From Clostridium frigidicarnis (GTDB lineage: Bacteria; Bacillota; Clostridia; Clostridiales; Clostridiaceae): a DNA stretch of 32,641 nt. Below are positions 7,745 to 15,076 of this stretch, piece by piece. Numbering within the stretch: the first letter of the stretch is position 1; the number at the start of each line of letters is the position of its first letter. The stretch covers positions 1 to 32,641 of the forward strand of contig NZ_FOKI01000035.1 in the NCBI RefSeq assembly GCF_900111985.1. Direction: 5' to 3'. The notes beneath the pieces are model-generated. The model worked only from the letters and a program-made list of their open reading frames with translations. It was not told the origin of the DNA and ran no database searches. The translations under genes were made by a program, and so were the position numbers.

Positions 7745-8833
7745 ATGATTAAGAAATTAAAAGTTGGTATATTAGGAGCTACAGGATTCGTTGGACAAAG
7801 ATTAATAACATTACTTCATAATCATCCATTTTTTAAAATTGAAGTTTTGGGAGCTAGTGAAAGATCAGCAGGGAAGACTTATGAAGAAGCACTTGATGGT
7901 AAATGGAAACTTGATATAGATATGCCTGATATGGTAAGGAATATGGTTGTAAAAAATATAAATGAGGTAGAAGAAATATCTTCTTTAGTTGATTTTGTAT
8001 TCTGTGCAGTTAATATGCCGAAGGATGATATAAAAAAAATAGAAGAAGCATATGCAAAGGCAGAAACACCAGTTGTATCAAATAATTCTGCTCATAGAAT
8101 GACAGGGGATGTTCCTGTTATAATACCAGAAATAAATACTCAACATTTAGAAATTATAGAGAAGCAAAAAAATAGATTAAATACTAAAAGAGGATTTATA
8201 GTAGCTAAACCTAATTGTTCAATACAAAGTTATGTTCCAGCTATAAGTGCCTTAATGGATTTTAAACCTACAAAAATAGTTGTATCAACTTATCAAGCAA
8301 TATCAGGAAGCGGTAAGACACCAAAGGAATGGCCTGAAATGAATGATAATGTAATACCTTATATAGGTGGAGAAGAAGAAAAAAGCGAACAGGAGCCATT
8401 AAAAGTTTGGGGACATATAGAGGAAGACAAAATAGTTATTGCTGAATCACCAGTTATATCAGCACAATGTATAAGGGTTCCTGTAAGTGATGGCCATTTA
8501 GCAACTGTATCTGTCTCTTTTGATAAGAAACCGTCAAAGGAAGATATATTAGAGCATTGGAAAAACTTTAAGGGAAGACCTCAGGTTTTAAATTTACCAA
8601 ATGCTCCAGAACAATTTTTAACTTATTTTGAAGATGATAATAGACCTCAAACAAGATTAGATAGAGATATAGAAAAAGGAATGGGCGTTACAATAGGAAG
8701 ATTAAGAGAAGATAATATATTCGATTATAAATTTGTATGTCTTTCCCACAACACATTAAGAGGGGCAGCAGGTGGGGCTGTATTAACAGCAGAGCTACTT
8801 TGTGCAGAAGGATATATAACATCTAAAAATTAA
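7745..8833 (+). CDS. asd: Aspartate-semialdehyde dehydrogenase
   Basis: It reduces 4-phospho-aspartate to aspartate semialdehyde with NADPH, the branch point to lysine/diaminopimelate, threonine and methionine. Motifs seen in the 362-aa protein: nucleotide-binding GILGATGFVGQR (residues 8-19), SNNSAHRM (112-119), catalytic Cys158 in KPNCSIQS, ISGSGK (187-191) and the active-site His251 in SDGHLATV. The overall layout, with long GEEEKSEQEP and FKGRPQVLNLPNAPEQ segments, matches the fungal/archaeal type of the enzyme rather than the usual E. coli type. The ATG at 7745 is preferred; an in-frame ATG at 7730 overlaps the GGAGG ribosome site. It stands alone: no dap, lysC or hom gene adjoins it. 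Confidence 0.95.
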   Translation: MIKKLKVGILGATGFVGQRLITLLHNHPFFKIEVLGASERSAGKTYEEALDGKWKLDIDMPDMVRNMVVKNINEVEEISSLVDFVFCAVNMPKDDIKKIEEAYAKAETPVVSNNSAHRMTGDVPVIIPEINTQHLEIIEKQKNRLNTKRGFIVAKPNCSIQSYVPAISALMDFKPTKIVVSTYQAISGSGKTPKEWPEMNDNVIPYIGGEEEKSEQEPLKVWGHIEEDKIVIAESPVISAQCIRVPVSDGHLATVSVSFDKKPSKEDILEHWKNFKGRPQVLNLPNAPEQFLTYFEDDNRPQTRLDRDIEKGMGVTIGRLREDNIFDYKFVCLSHNTLRGAAGGAVLTAELLCAEGYITSKN

Positions 8834-8903
8834 GCTAGCATATGTTGGCCATAATTTAACAAATTGTTCCTAAATAAAAACAAAAACACAAAAGTATAGG
8901 AAT

Positions 8904-8931
8904 TTATAAAATTTATGTGTAAATTTTATAA
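8904..8931. terminator. A+T-rich hairpin after asd, weak terminator
   Basis: TTATAAAATTT (8904-8914) and AAATTTTATAA (8921-8931) are perfect arms around a 6-nt loop, 70 bp after the asd stop. There is no U-tract, so the role is uncertain. The rest of the gap (8834-9071) shows nothing else I can support. Confidence 0.35.
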
Positions 8932-9071
8932 GTATATATGTTTCATTAATAAAATTACATTTATATTGTCGTAATATATAAACAGCACTTATTTTAAATG
9001 AATAAACTTTATTGAACCATATATATTAAATATTTATAGTCTTTTTTAGTTTAAAGTGGAAAGCTTATTTT

Positions 9072-9253
9072 AGTGACAAGTTGCAAGTTAAGGATGAAAT
9101 CTTCTTAAGAAGCTTTCTTAAATAAAGAATATTTTTAAGAAAACCTGTGGTTTTCAACCTCATAACTGAATATCATTAATGGATTCTAATCTAAACTTGA
9201 TATTCAGTTATTTGAACTTGTCACTTGCCACTTGTCACTTTTAATTTGCCACT
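9072..9253. repeat. Small repeat with heptamer-built ends (family B, copy 3)
   Basis: The left end AGTGACAAGTTGCAAGTT (9072-9089) and right end ACTTGTCACTTGCCACTTG (9217-9235) plus TCACTT are inverted heptamer runs. The inner core has AATCTTCTTAAGAAG-like sequence and the hairpin GAAAACC-TGT-GGTTTTC (9139-9155). Compared with copy 1 the hairpin keeps pairing while one base pair changes from T-A to C-G. The right end runs on into the last codons of psd. Confidence 0.7.
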
Positions 9254-10143
9254 AGGTTAGTTTTAACACCAATTCTTTCACCCATAAGAATTTTAGTTTC
9301 AAATCCTAATTTGCTCTGTTCTAAGATATCACTGTCAACTTTAATTGTATTTTCTTTAAAGAAAAGAATAGTTGTTGATCCGCCAAACTTAAAATAGCCT
9401 TTTTCATCACCCTTTTTTACAGGTATATTTGGCTTATAAGTTTGAATTATAGTACCTACACAAGTAGCTCCAACTTCAATAAGTATTACATCACCAAAAT
9501 TTTCAGAATAGAATATACTCCACTCCCTTTTGTTTTGACAGAATAATTTTGGAATCTTTTCAAGTGCAATTGGATTTACTGAGTAATAAGAACCGTCTAT
9601 TTCACGTGAATCAGAACAAGTTCCATTATCTATAAAATGTAGTCGATGATAGTCAGTAGGACAAAGACGCACAATCATACAAGTTCCATTTTTATATTCA
9701 TTGGCAGTTTTTTCATCACCTATTAGTTCTTTAAGACTGTATGTAAATCCTTTAACCTGAATTATGTTATCTAAATCTATATTTGTGAAAACACTAAGTC
9801 TACCATCAGCAGGAGATACTAAAACATTAGAATCAGTATTAATAGGTCTAGCATTAGGTTTTAACTTTCTAACAAAAAAGTCATTAAAAGATTTAAAATC
9901 ACCTTGAGATCTCTCGGATATGGACATATCTAGATCTAAATCATTTATAAAAGAAGATATTTTTTTAGAACTTAACTTTGTATCGCAATATGATCCATAT
10001 ATTTTAGAAAATAATTTTCTTTTTACGAAGAGCTCTAAAAGGCTAGTTCCAATAGGGGATGAATAATTCCATTGAAGGTACTTTTCACCGGCAACTTTTT
10101 CAATTTCATAGTCTTTAGTGGATCTATTGTATATTTTTATCAT
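9241..10143 (-). CDS. psd: Phosphatidylserine decarboxylase proenzyme
   Basis: It converts phosphatidylserine to phosphatidylethanolamine at the membrane. The protein cleaves itself at a Ser to form a pyruvoyl group. Seen: SPADGR near residue 109, [10 protein letters not shown] near 160, and FGGST with the cleavage/pyruvoyl Ser256 in the 300-aa form. The ATG at 10143 is chosen: TGAGGGA lies 7 nt ahead, while an in-frame GTG at 10158 overlaps it. The conserved part ends at about LMGERIG; the last residues VKTNLVAN are extra, and the final codons plus stop coincide with the heptamer end of repeat copy 3. No pssA is adjacent. It is divergent from the TetR gene, with an operator-like palindrome between, so it is a probable TetR target. 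Confidence 0.95.
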   Translation of the reverse strand: MIKIYNRSTKDYEIEKVAGEKYLQWNYSSPIGTSLLELFVKRKLFSKIYGSYCDTKLSSKKISSFINDLDLDMSISERSQGDFKSFNDFFVRKLKPNARPINTDSNVLVSPADGRLSVFTNIDLDNIIQVKGFTYSLKELIGDEKTANEYKNGTCMIVRLCPTDYHRLHFIDNGTCSDSREIDGSYYSVNPIALEKIPKLFCQNKREWSIFYSENFGDVILIEVGATCVGTIIQTYKPNIPVKKGDEKGYFKFGGSTTILFFKENTIKVDSDILEQSKLGFETKILMGERIGVKTNLVAN

Positions 10144-10266
10144 TAAAGAATCCCTCACTTACAAGAATTTATTTTTTAAATTTTATAATTAATATATATT
10201 TAACTCTTAATTAATATTGAAAATATATATATATTCTAACCTATAAACAATATAGAATTCAAATAT

Positions 10267-10313
10267 TATACTGACTAGTCGTAATTTACAGAAAAATTAT
10301 AGTGATCAGTATA
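10267..10313. promoter_or_regulatory. Operator-like inverted repeat between psd and the TetR gene
   Basis: TATACTGACTAGTCGTAATT (from 10267) faces an inverted partner ending GTGATCAGTATA. The outer TATACTGA is identical in both arms. Each arm also contains its own small palindrome: GACTAGTC (10273-10280) and TGATCA (10303-10308). Sites of this form are typical for TetR-family dimers. Placement in the divergent intergenic region supports control of psd, the regulator, or both. Confidence 0.6.
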
Positions 10314-10382
10314 TTTTCCTTGTATGACGGGGTAAGTTAGGGTATGATAAAGTTGAATTTATTTATGTGGAGTTGAAGTATT

Positions 10383-10949
10383 ATGAATAAAACCAAAAAA
10401 GCTATATTTCAGTCGGCTATAAAAGTATTTTCCTATTCTGGGTATAACAAAGCAACAATGGATGAAATAGCACTATCTGCAGGTGTAGCTAAAGGAACAT
10501 TATATTATCATTTTAAAAGTAAAGAAGAAATATTTAATTTTATAATGAGTCAGGGGCTGGATTTAATAAAGCAGGAAGTTAAAGAAGCAACAGATGCAGA
10601 AGATGATATATTATTAAAAATAAGAACAATGGTAAAAGTTCAATTAAAACTTTTGTATAATAACAAAGATTTTTTTAAAGTTGTAATGAGCCAAGTTTGG
10701 GGTCAGGAAGTTAGACATTTAGAATTAAGAAGGTTATTAGATGAATATTTAACAATATTAGAAGTTTACTTAAGAGAGGCTATGGAACATAACATAATCA
10801 AAAAAGGTGATAGCAAATTTATGGCTTATACTTTTTTTGGAACACTTTGCTCAGCTGCGATTTTTGAATTTGTGCATGTTGGAGATAAAGATATAGATGA
10901 ACTTATAGATACATTAATGGGATATGCATTGTCAGGAATACAAGTTTAA
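10383..10949 (+). CDS. TetR/AcrR-family transcriptional regulator
   Basis: This 188-aa protein has the N-terminal TetR helix-turn-helix: FSYSGYNKATMDEIALSAGV, then AKGTLYYHFKSKEEIF (about residues 16-53). The all-helical C-terminal ligand-binding domain has a hydrophobic stretch near the end (YTFFGTLCSAAIFEFV). The family normally represses its own gene and a neighbour until a small hydrophobic ligand binds. The large inverted repeat at 10267-10313 lies about 70 bp ahead of its ATG and about 125 bp ahead of psd. A link to membrane lipid state is therefore plausible but inferred. It ends at a terminator shared with the convergent ABC1 kinase gene. Confidence 0.92.
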   Translation: MNKTKKAIFQSAIKVFSYSGYNKATMDEIALSAGVAKGTLYYHFKSKEEIFNFIMSQGLDLIKQEVKEATDAEDDILLKIRTMVKVQLKLLYNNKDFFKVVMSQVWGQEVRHLELRRLLDEYLTILEVYLREAMEHNIIKKGDSKFMAYTFFGTLCSAAIFEFVHVGDKDIDELIDTLMGYALSGIQV

Positions 10950-10966
10950 GCAATATAAAATTATAT

Positions 10967-11009
10967 AAAAATAGATAGAGGATCTTTAAAATGTCCTCTA
11001 TCTATTTTT
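10967..11009. terminator. Bidirectional terminator between the TetR and ABC1 genes
   Basis: AAAAATAGATAGAGGA (10967-10982) pairs perfectly with TCCTCTATCTATTTTT (10994-11009). The arms give T-runs in both directions. The right arm touches the stop codon of the minus-strand ABC1 kinase gene. Confidence 0.85.
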
Positions 11010-12604
11010 TACATTAACCCTGATTTTAATATGGATATTAAAAGCCATAATCCAAATATTGCAGATACTATAAACCCTATTACCCCTATAATAGATAGTC
11101 CTGAAATTTGAGGACCAACATTGGAAGCAAGTATTAAGGCAGAGCTTACTATTATAGCAGATACTACAAGACCAAAAACCATTCTATTTATCATTTTATT
11201 TAGTGCAGCAACAGGCTTATTTAAATTTTTATGCTCCATTTTTATGGTTGTACGACCACTTATCAAATTGTCAGCAAGTTCAACTAGTGTTGAAGGTATC
11301 TTAAGACCATCCTTAAGAAATGTGTAACCTTTTAATGATAACTCGTTTAAAGACATATTTTCCATGAAATTAGTATTATCTTTTACATAAGGAATAGCTA
11401 TATCCATTATATTTATGTTGGGAGAAAGCATTGAAAGATTGCTTTCTAATAACACTAAGCTCTTCATAACAAGTGTTAAATCTTTAGGCAGTTGTATGTT
11501 ATGTTTTTTTAGAAGACCAAATACATCTTCAAGCATCAAAGATATTTTTATATTTGATAATGAAGTGTTTACGTAACTATCTAAAACATATTTCATATCT
11601 ATATATAATGAGTTTTTGTCTACAAATCCTTTTCTTATTCCTATAGATAAAAATATATTTATAAGTTTATTTATATCTTGAAGAGCAAGAGCAACAATTG
11701 CATCATTAAGAGCAATTCTAAGACTTGATGACAAATTTCCCATTATGCCAAAGTCAATAAAACAAATTTTGGTATCCTTAATTAATATATTTCCGGGGTG
11801 AGGATCACCATGAAAGAAACCATCTTTAAAAACTTGTTTTAAAAAGCCTAAAGCAAGTTTTTTTGCTAGATCATCTAAATCATAATCGTCATCCTTTAGT
11901 TGATCTATATTATCTATTTTTATCCCTTTAATTTTTTCTAAAGTTAATACTTTAGAACTACAAAATTCATCAACTACATAGGGTGTGTAAATAAATGCAA
12001 CATCAGAATTATTTTCTGAGAATACTTTTATGTTATTTGTTTCAATTTTAAAGTCTAATTCTTGTTTTGAACCTTGCCAGATTTCATCTATAGCTTCATA
12101 TGGATCTATAGGCAAAGTTTCAAATTTACCTTTGACTAATTTAAGTATTTTTTTAATAACGTGAATATCAACTTCCATTTTTTCAGCAATATGGGGACGT
12201 TGAATTTTCACAATAACAGATCTACCATCTAATAAAGTTGCCTTATGTACCTGAGCTATTGATGCAGAGGCTAATGGCTTTTTACTAAAATTAAGAAAAC
12301 ATTCATCTATACATTTATTAAATTCTGAAGTAAATACAGAATTTATTTCTTCAAAAGATACAGGTGAAACGTTATCTTGAAGTTTTCTAAATTCGTCTAT
12401 GTATTCTTTTGATAAGATATCAGGCCTTGTGCTTAATATTTGACCTATTTTTACAAATGTGGGGCCTAATTCTTCGAAAGCACATTTTAGATTAACAGGA
12501 TCCGGGAATTTCTTTTTGAACTTAAAATCTATTAAGAAATCACATCCGTATTTGGTAAAAATCTTTATAATTTCTCTAAATCTCTTTTGATATTTGTTGA
12601 CCAT
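11009..12604 (-). CDS. ABC1/AarF/UbiB-family atypical kinase, membrane-anchored
   Basis: This 531-aa protein has the ABC1 (UbiB/ADCK) fold. Visible are the family-specific KxGQ region as FVKIGQILSTRPDIL (near residue 50), the Ala-rich nucleotide loop SASIAQVHKATL, the Lys strand VIVKIQRP, the catalytic loop FHGDPHPGNIL and the metal-binding CFIDFG. Two hydrophobic helices at the C-terminus (FGLVVSAIIVSSALILAS and IIGVIGFIVSAIFGLWLLI) anchor it in the membrane. In respiring bacteria UbiB supports ubiquinone synthesis; here no quinone gene is near, so the substrate is unknown. It lies downstream of the phasin-like gene on the same strand, separated by a terminator and a structured leader. The ribosome site AAGGAGG is unusually far (about 16 nt) from the ATG, with a small hairpin between. 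Confidence 0.93.
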   Translation of the reverse strand: MVNKYQKRFREIIKIFTKYGCDFLIDFKFKKKFPDPVNLKCAFEELGPTFVKIGQILSTRPDILSKEYIDEFRKLQDNVSPVSFEEINSVFTSEFNKCIDECFLNFSKKPLASASIAQVHKATLLDGRSVIVKIQRPHIAEKMEVDIHVIKKILKLVKGKFETLPIDPYEAIDEIWQGSKQELDFKIETNNIKVFSENNSDVAFIYTPYVVDEFCSSKVLTLEKIKGIKIDNIDQLKDDDYDLDDLAKKLALGFLKQVFKDGFFHGDPHPGNILIKDTKICFIDFGIMGNLSSSLRIALNDAIVALALQDINKLINIFLSIGIRKGFVDKNSLYIDMKYVLDSYVNTSLSNIKISLMLEDVFGLLKKHNIQLPKDLTLVMKSLVLLESNLSMLSPNINIMDIAIPYVKDNTNFMENMSLNELSLKGYTFLKDGLKIPSTLVELADNLISGRTTIKMEHKNLNKPVAALNKMINRMVFGLVVSAIIVSSALILASNVGPQISGLSIIGVIGFIVSAIFGLWLLISILKSGLM

Positions 12605-12605
12605 A

Positions 12606-12623
12606 AGGTTTTTTTTGAAACCT
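12606..12623 (-). promoter_or_regulatory. Hairpin linking ribosome site and start of the ABC1 gene
   Basis: On the minus strand AGGTTT (12618-12623, sharing bases with the GGAGG site) can pair with AAACCT (12606-12611) around CAAAAA. Folded, it either hides part of the ribosome site or shortens the long 16-nt spacing to the ATG at 12604. No nearer start codon exists. Confidence 0.4.
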
Positions 12624-12635
12624 CCTTAGATATTT

Positions 12636-12706
12636 ATCAGATGGCTACCACCTTGTAACTTCACCATGCTCTTACAAGGTGGGAGATAATAGGTGGTACA
12701 CACCAT
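12636..12706 (-). ncRNA. Structured leader of the ABC1 gene, possible cis-regulatory RNA
   Basis: On the minus strand, ATGGT (12702-12706) pairs with GCCAT (12641-12645). This encloses a perfect 11-bp stem, CCACCTTGTAA (12672-12682 region) with TTACAAGGTGG (12648-12658 region). The 3' part reads GTGGTAGCCATCTGATAAAT, and the ribosome site follows at once. The aroB leader ends almost identically. An upstream TACCACC (12692-12698) could compete for GGTGGTA, suggesting alternative folds. I do not recognise a known riboswitch class. Confidence 0.45.
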
Positions 12707-12722
12707 AGATTAAGTCAGCTAA

Positions 12723-12749
12723 CATTCATAGGGTGGTACCATATGAATG
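12723..12749. other. Perfect hairpin with GGTACC-containing loop
   Basis: CATTCATA (12723-12730) and TATGAATG (12742-12749) are perfect arms around GGGTGGTACCA. It lies between the phasin-gene terminator and the ABC1 leader and may belong to the same leader RNA or be a promoter-region operator. Confidence 0.35.
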
Positions 12750-12759
12750 AAAGATTCGT

Positions 12760-12788
12760 ATTATAAAAACAGCCCGTAAAACGGGCAT
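12760..12788 (-). terminator. Terminator of the phasin-like gene
   Basis: On the minus strand GCCCGT-TTT-ACGGGC (12772-12786) is followed by TGTTTTTATAA. It lies 8 bp after the phasin-like stop codon, so the downstream ABC1 gene probably has its own promoter or depends on readthrough. Confidence 0.8.
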
Positions 12789-12795
12789 AAAATAA

Positions 12796-13116
12796 TTATT
12801 GTTTTTCTTCAAGACATTTAATTTTTTCTTTTAACTCACTTATTTCATTTTTTAATTCTTGAACTTGAAGTTGAGAGGCAAATTTCATGTCTTCTAAAAT
12901 TTCATAAATTTCTTCTCTGCTTACAGGTAAAACTTTTTCAGATATTTTATCTGAAGAGTCTTTGAAATTCTTTTTAAGTTCTTGAGAAAGATCTTTTCCC
13001 TCTTCCATTGTAAGTTTTCCTCTTTGTACTAACTCATCAACAAATTTTGAAGATTTATCATAAGTGTATGCTATGGAACCTAATCCAGCTAATAAAATTT
13101 TTTTTAAATCATCCAT
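12796..13116 (-). CDS. Phasin-like coiled-coil protein
   Basis: This 106-aa protein resembles the short phasin-like (polyhydroxyalkanoate-granule-associated) proteins of clostridia: an N-terminal helix DLKKILLAGLGSIAYTYDKS, the motif VDELVQRGKLTMEEGKDLSQEL near residue 26, and a C-terminal Leu/Glu/Lys coiled coil (QELKNEISELKEKIKCLEE). No polyester synthase gene is in the window, so a granule role should not be assumed. It has a strong AGGAGGA ribosome site. It is immediately upstream of the ABC1 kinase gene on the same strand; I believe this pairing recurs in clostridia, which suggests a joint role at the membrane. Confidence 0.8.
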   Translation of the reverse strand: MDDLKKILLAGLGSIAYTYDKSSKFVDELVQRGKLTMEEGKDLSQELKKNFKDSSDKISEKVLPVSREEIYEILEDMKFASQLQVQELKNEISELKEKIKCLEEKQ

Positions 13117-13278
13117 AATAGTCCTCCTGTTTTATATAAGGAAAATATTTGATACTATTAGATATTATTATACTATAATTAAAAAAATATTAGAAGTTAA
13201 ACAAAAAAGTTTAAAATCGTCTTAATATAAGAGCTAAAAGAAGTATGGCTTTTTATAAATACTTATCTAAATAGATTA

Positions 13279-14667
13279 TTAAATAACTTCTCCATTAAAG
13301 TTTTCGCGTATATATTCACTGGATGGAGAGAGTTTTCGTTTCTTTAAAAATTCCTCTGTTATTTGAGGAAAAATAATATATGATAAAATATCTTCATCTC
13401 TAGAACTTAAATTTTTAAGTTCCTCTTTAGTTTTTTCAAATATAGGTTGTAAGTTATCCGCATATCTGCCAGTTATAATAGTTCCGATTCCTAAGGCTTT
13501 TATAGATAATTCAGGATTAATATCTCCAGGAGGATTTCCATATTCACCTCTACAATAAGATTTAATTTCTTTTAATATCATTTTATATCTTTCACTAGTT
13601 AATACATTTACTGTAGCTTGGGTACCAACCATTTGGCTCATAGGTGTAACTAAAGGTGGATATCCTAAATCCTTTCTAACGTTTGGAATCTCAGCCAAAA
13701 CAGCATCAAGTTTATCTATTGAATTTTGGGATTTTAATTGAGAAATCATGTTAGATAACATCCCACCAGGTATTTGGTAAGTTAGAGCTTCAGGTTGAGG
13801 CGTTAGTACCTTAGGGTCAAGTCCCCCATTTTCTAAAAACTTAGTTCTTATAGGTTTAAAGAAATCATTAATAATTTTCAACTTTTTACTATTAATACCA
13901 GTATCGAAACCACTTGCATTTAAAGCAAAATGCATAGATTCAGTAGGGGGTTGAGCAGTTCCAGAAGAGAAAGAGGAAATAGCTGTATCTATTCCATCTA
14001 CACCAGCTTCAGCAGCTTTTAAATATGACATTTCTGCAAGTCCATTTGTTGAGTGAGAATGAAGATAAATAGGAAGCTTTACAGATTCCTTTAGTTTTTT
14101 TATTAAATCATATGCAGTTTGAGGCATTAATAGCCCAGCCATATCTTTTAGACAAATTGAGTCTGCACCCATGTTTTCAAGTTGTTTTGCAAGTTTTATG
14201 TAGCTATGGATATCGTGTATAGGACTTACAGTATAAACAATAGTGCCTTGAGCATGAGCACCTTGTTTTTTTACTTCATCCATAGCAACAGCTATATTTC
14301 TATAATCATTTAAGGCATCAAAAACTCTAAATATATCCATACCATAATAAGCTGACATTTTAATAAATTTTCTAACTATCTCATCGGGATAATGTTTATA
14401 TCCTAAAATATTTTGACCTCTTAAAAGCATTTGAAGAGGTGTGTTTTTACATATAGTTTTAATTTTTTTCAATCTATCCCACGGATCTTCATTAAGATAA
14501 CGGATGCATGAATCAAAAGTCGCTCCACCCCAACATTCAAGGGAGTGATATCCGGCAGTATCTAAATCTTTTAAGATTGGAGCAAATTCATTAAATGGTA
14601 ACCTAGTAGCAATAAGAGATTGTTGAGCATCCCTTAATACAGTTTCAGTAATGTGTATGGTTTTCAA
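13279..14667 (-). CDS. Biotin-dependent carboxyltransferase (OadA/PycB type), no biotin domain
   Basis: This is a 462-aa carboxyltransferase-domain protein of the oxaloacetate decarboxylase alpha/pyruvate carboxylase subunit B family, a metal-dependent TIM barrel that moves CO2 between biotin and a 2-oxo acid. Active-site residues are all present: Asp13 in LRDAQQS, Lys174 in CLKDMAG (the lysine that becomes carbamylated), and His203 and His205 in LHSHSTNG; RGQNILGY is also typical. The roughly 100-residue C-terminal biotinyl domain with its MKM motif, found in full-length OadA, is absent, so a separate carrier protein is required and none is nearby. The start is TTG (14667), supported by GAGGTGA 5 nt ahead. 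Its exact substrate cannot be decided from sequence. Confidence 0.88.
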   Translation of the reverse strand: MKTIHITETVLRDAQQSLIATRLPFNEFAPILKDLDTAGYHSLECWGGATFDSCIRYLNEDPWDRLKKIKTICKNTPLQMLLRGQNILGYKHYPDEIVRKFIKMSAYYGMDIFRVFDALNDYRNIAVAMDEVKKQGAHAQGTIVYTVSPIHDIHSYIKLAKQLENMGADSICLKDMAGLLMPQTAYDLIKKLKESVKLPIYLHSHSTNGLAEMSYLKAAEAGVDGIDTAISSFSSGTAQPPTESMHFALNASGFDTGINSKKLKIINDFFKPIRTKFLENGGLDPKVLTPQPEALTYQIPGGMLSNMISQLKSQNSIDKLDAVLAEIPNVRKDLGYPPLVTPMSQMVGTQATVNVLTSERYKMILKEIKSYCRGEYGNPPGDINPELSIKALGIGTIITGRYADNLQPIFEKTKEELKNLSSRDEDILSYIIFPQITEEFLKKRKLSPSSEYIRENFNGEVI

Positions 14668-14812
14668 AAAATCACCTCATTAAAACTAATTAGTGTTAGT
14701 AAACATTTACTCAAGGACATTCTAACATAGAAATGTAATATAAACCTATTATTTTAAGAAGGAAGTTAATTTATATAAAATTTACTATTTATATAAAAAT
14801 TTTCATAGATAT

Positions 14813-14841
14813 TTGACATTGTGGGATTAATATTATAAAAT
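14813..14841 (+). promoter_or_regulatory. Promoter of tRNA-Arg(CCU)
   Basis: A perfect TTGACA (14813-14818) and TAAAAT (14836-14841) are spaced by 17 bp, about 24 bp ahead of the tRNA. Confidence 0.7.
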
Positions 14842-14864
14842 TAATATGTAATAATTTACACCGA

Positions 14865-14939
14865 GCCCTCATAGTTAAATGGATAGAACAATCCCCTCCT
14901 AAGGGATAGATGTAGGTTCGATTCCTACTGGGGGTACCA
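14865..14939 (+). tRNA. tRNA-Arg (anticodon CCU)
   Basis: A 75-nt cloverleaf with encoded CCA. The acceptor stem GCCCTCA pairs with TGGGGGT (two G-T pairs), the anticodon stem ATCCC/GGGAT encloses CTCCTAA, and the T-arm is GTAGG-TTCGATT-CCTAC. The anticodon CCU reads AGG. Confidence 0.95.
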
Positions 14940-14948
14940 TGTAGGTAT

Positions 14949-14985
14949 AAAAAATGACTTAGCTAAATTTGTTAAGTCATTTTTT
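14949..14985 (+). terminator. Terminator of tRNA-Arg(CCU)
   Basis: AAAAAATGACTTA pairs with TAAGTCATTTTTT ten bases after the CCA. The symmetric A/T tails mean it could also serve the minus-strand transporter operon, which ends at 15077. Confidence 0.85.
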
Positions 14986-15076
14986 ATTTTAATTATGAAG
15001 AAATATTAGTAGGCTTAGGTTATGAATTATAAGAAATAAAAAAGATTGATATAAGGTAGGACTGTGAAAAAATCCC

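Noticed and set aside
12661-12760. Plus-strand GGGTGGTACC resembling the T-box antiterminator core
   Set aside because: No plus-strand gene follows, no Stem I or specifier loop is visible upstream, and the sequence sits in a simple hairpin CATTCATA/TATGAATG. It is more likely part of the minus-strand leader region.
13279-14667. 2-isopropylmalate/homocitrate synthase as an alternative for the TIM-barrel gene
   Set aside because: LRDAQQS, CLKDMAG and LHSHSTNG together with RGQNILGY are specific to biotin-dependent carboxyltransferases.
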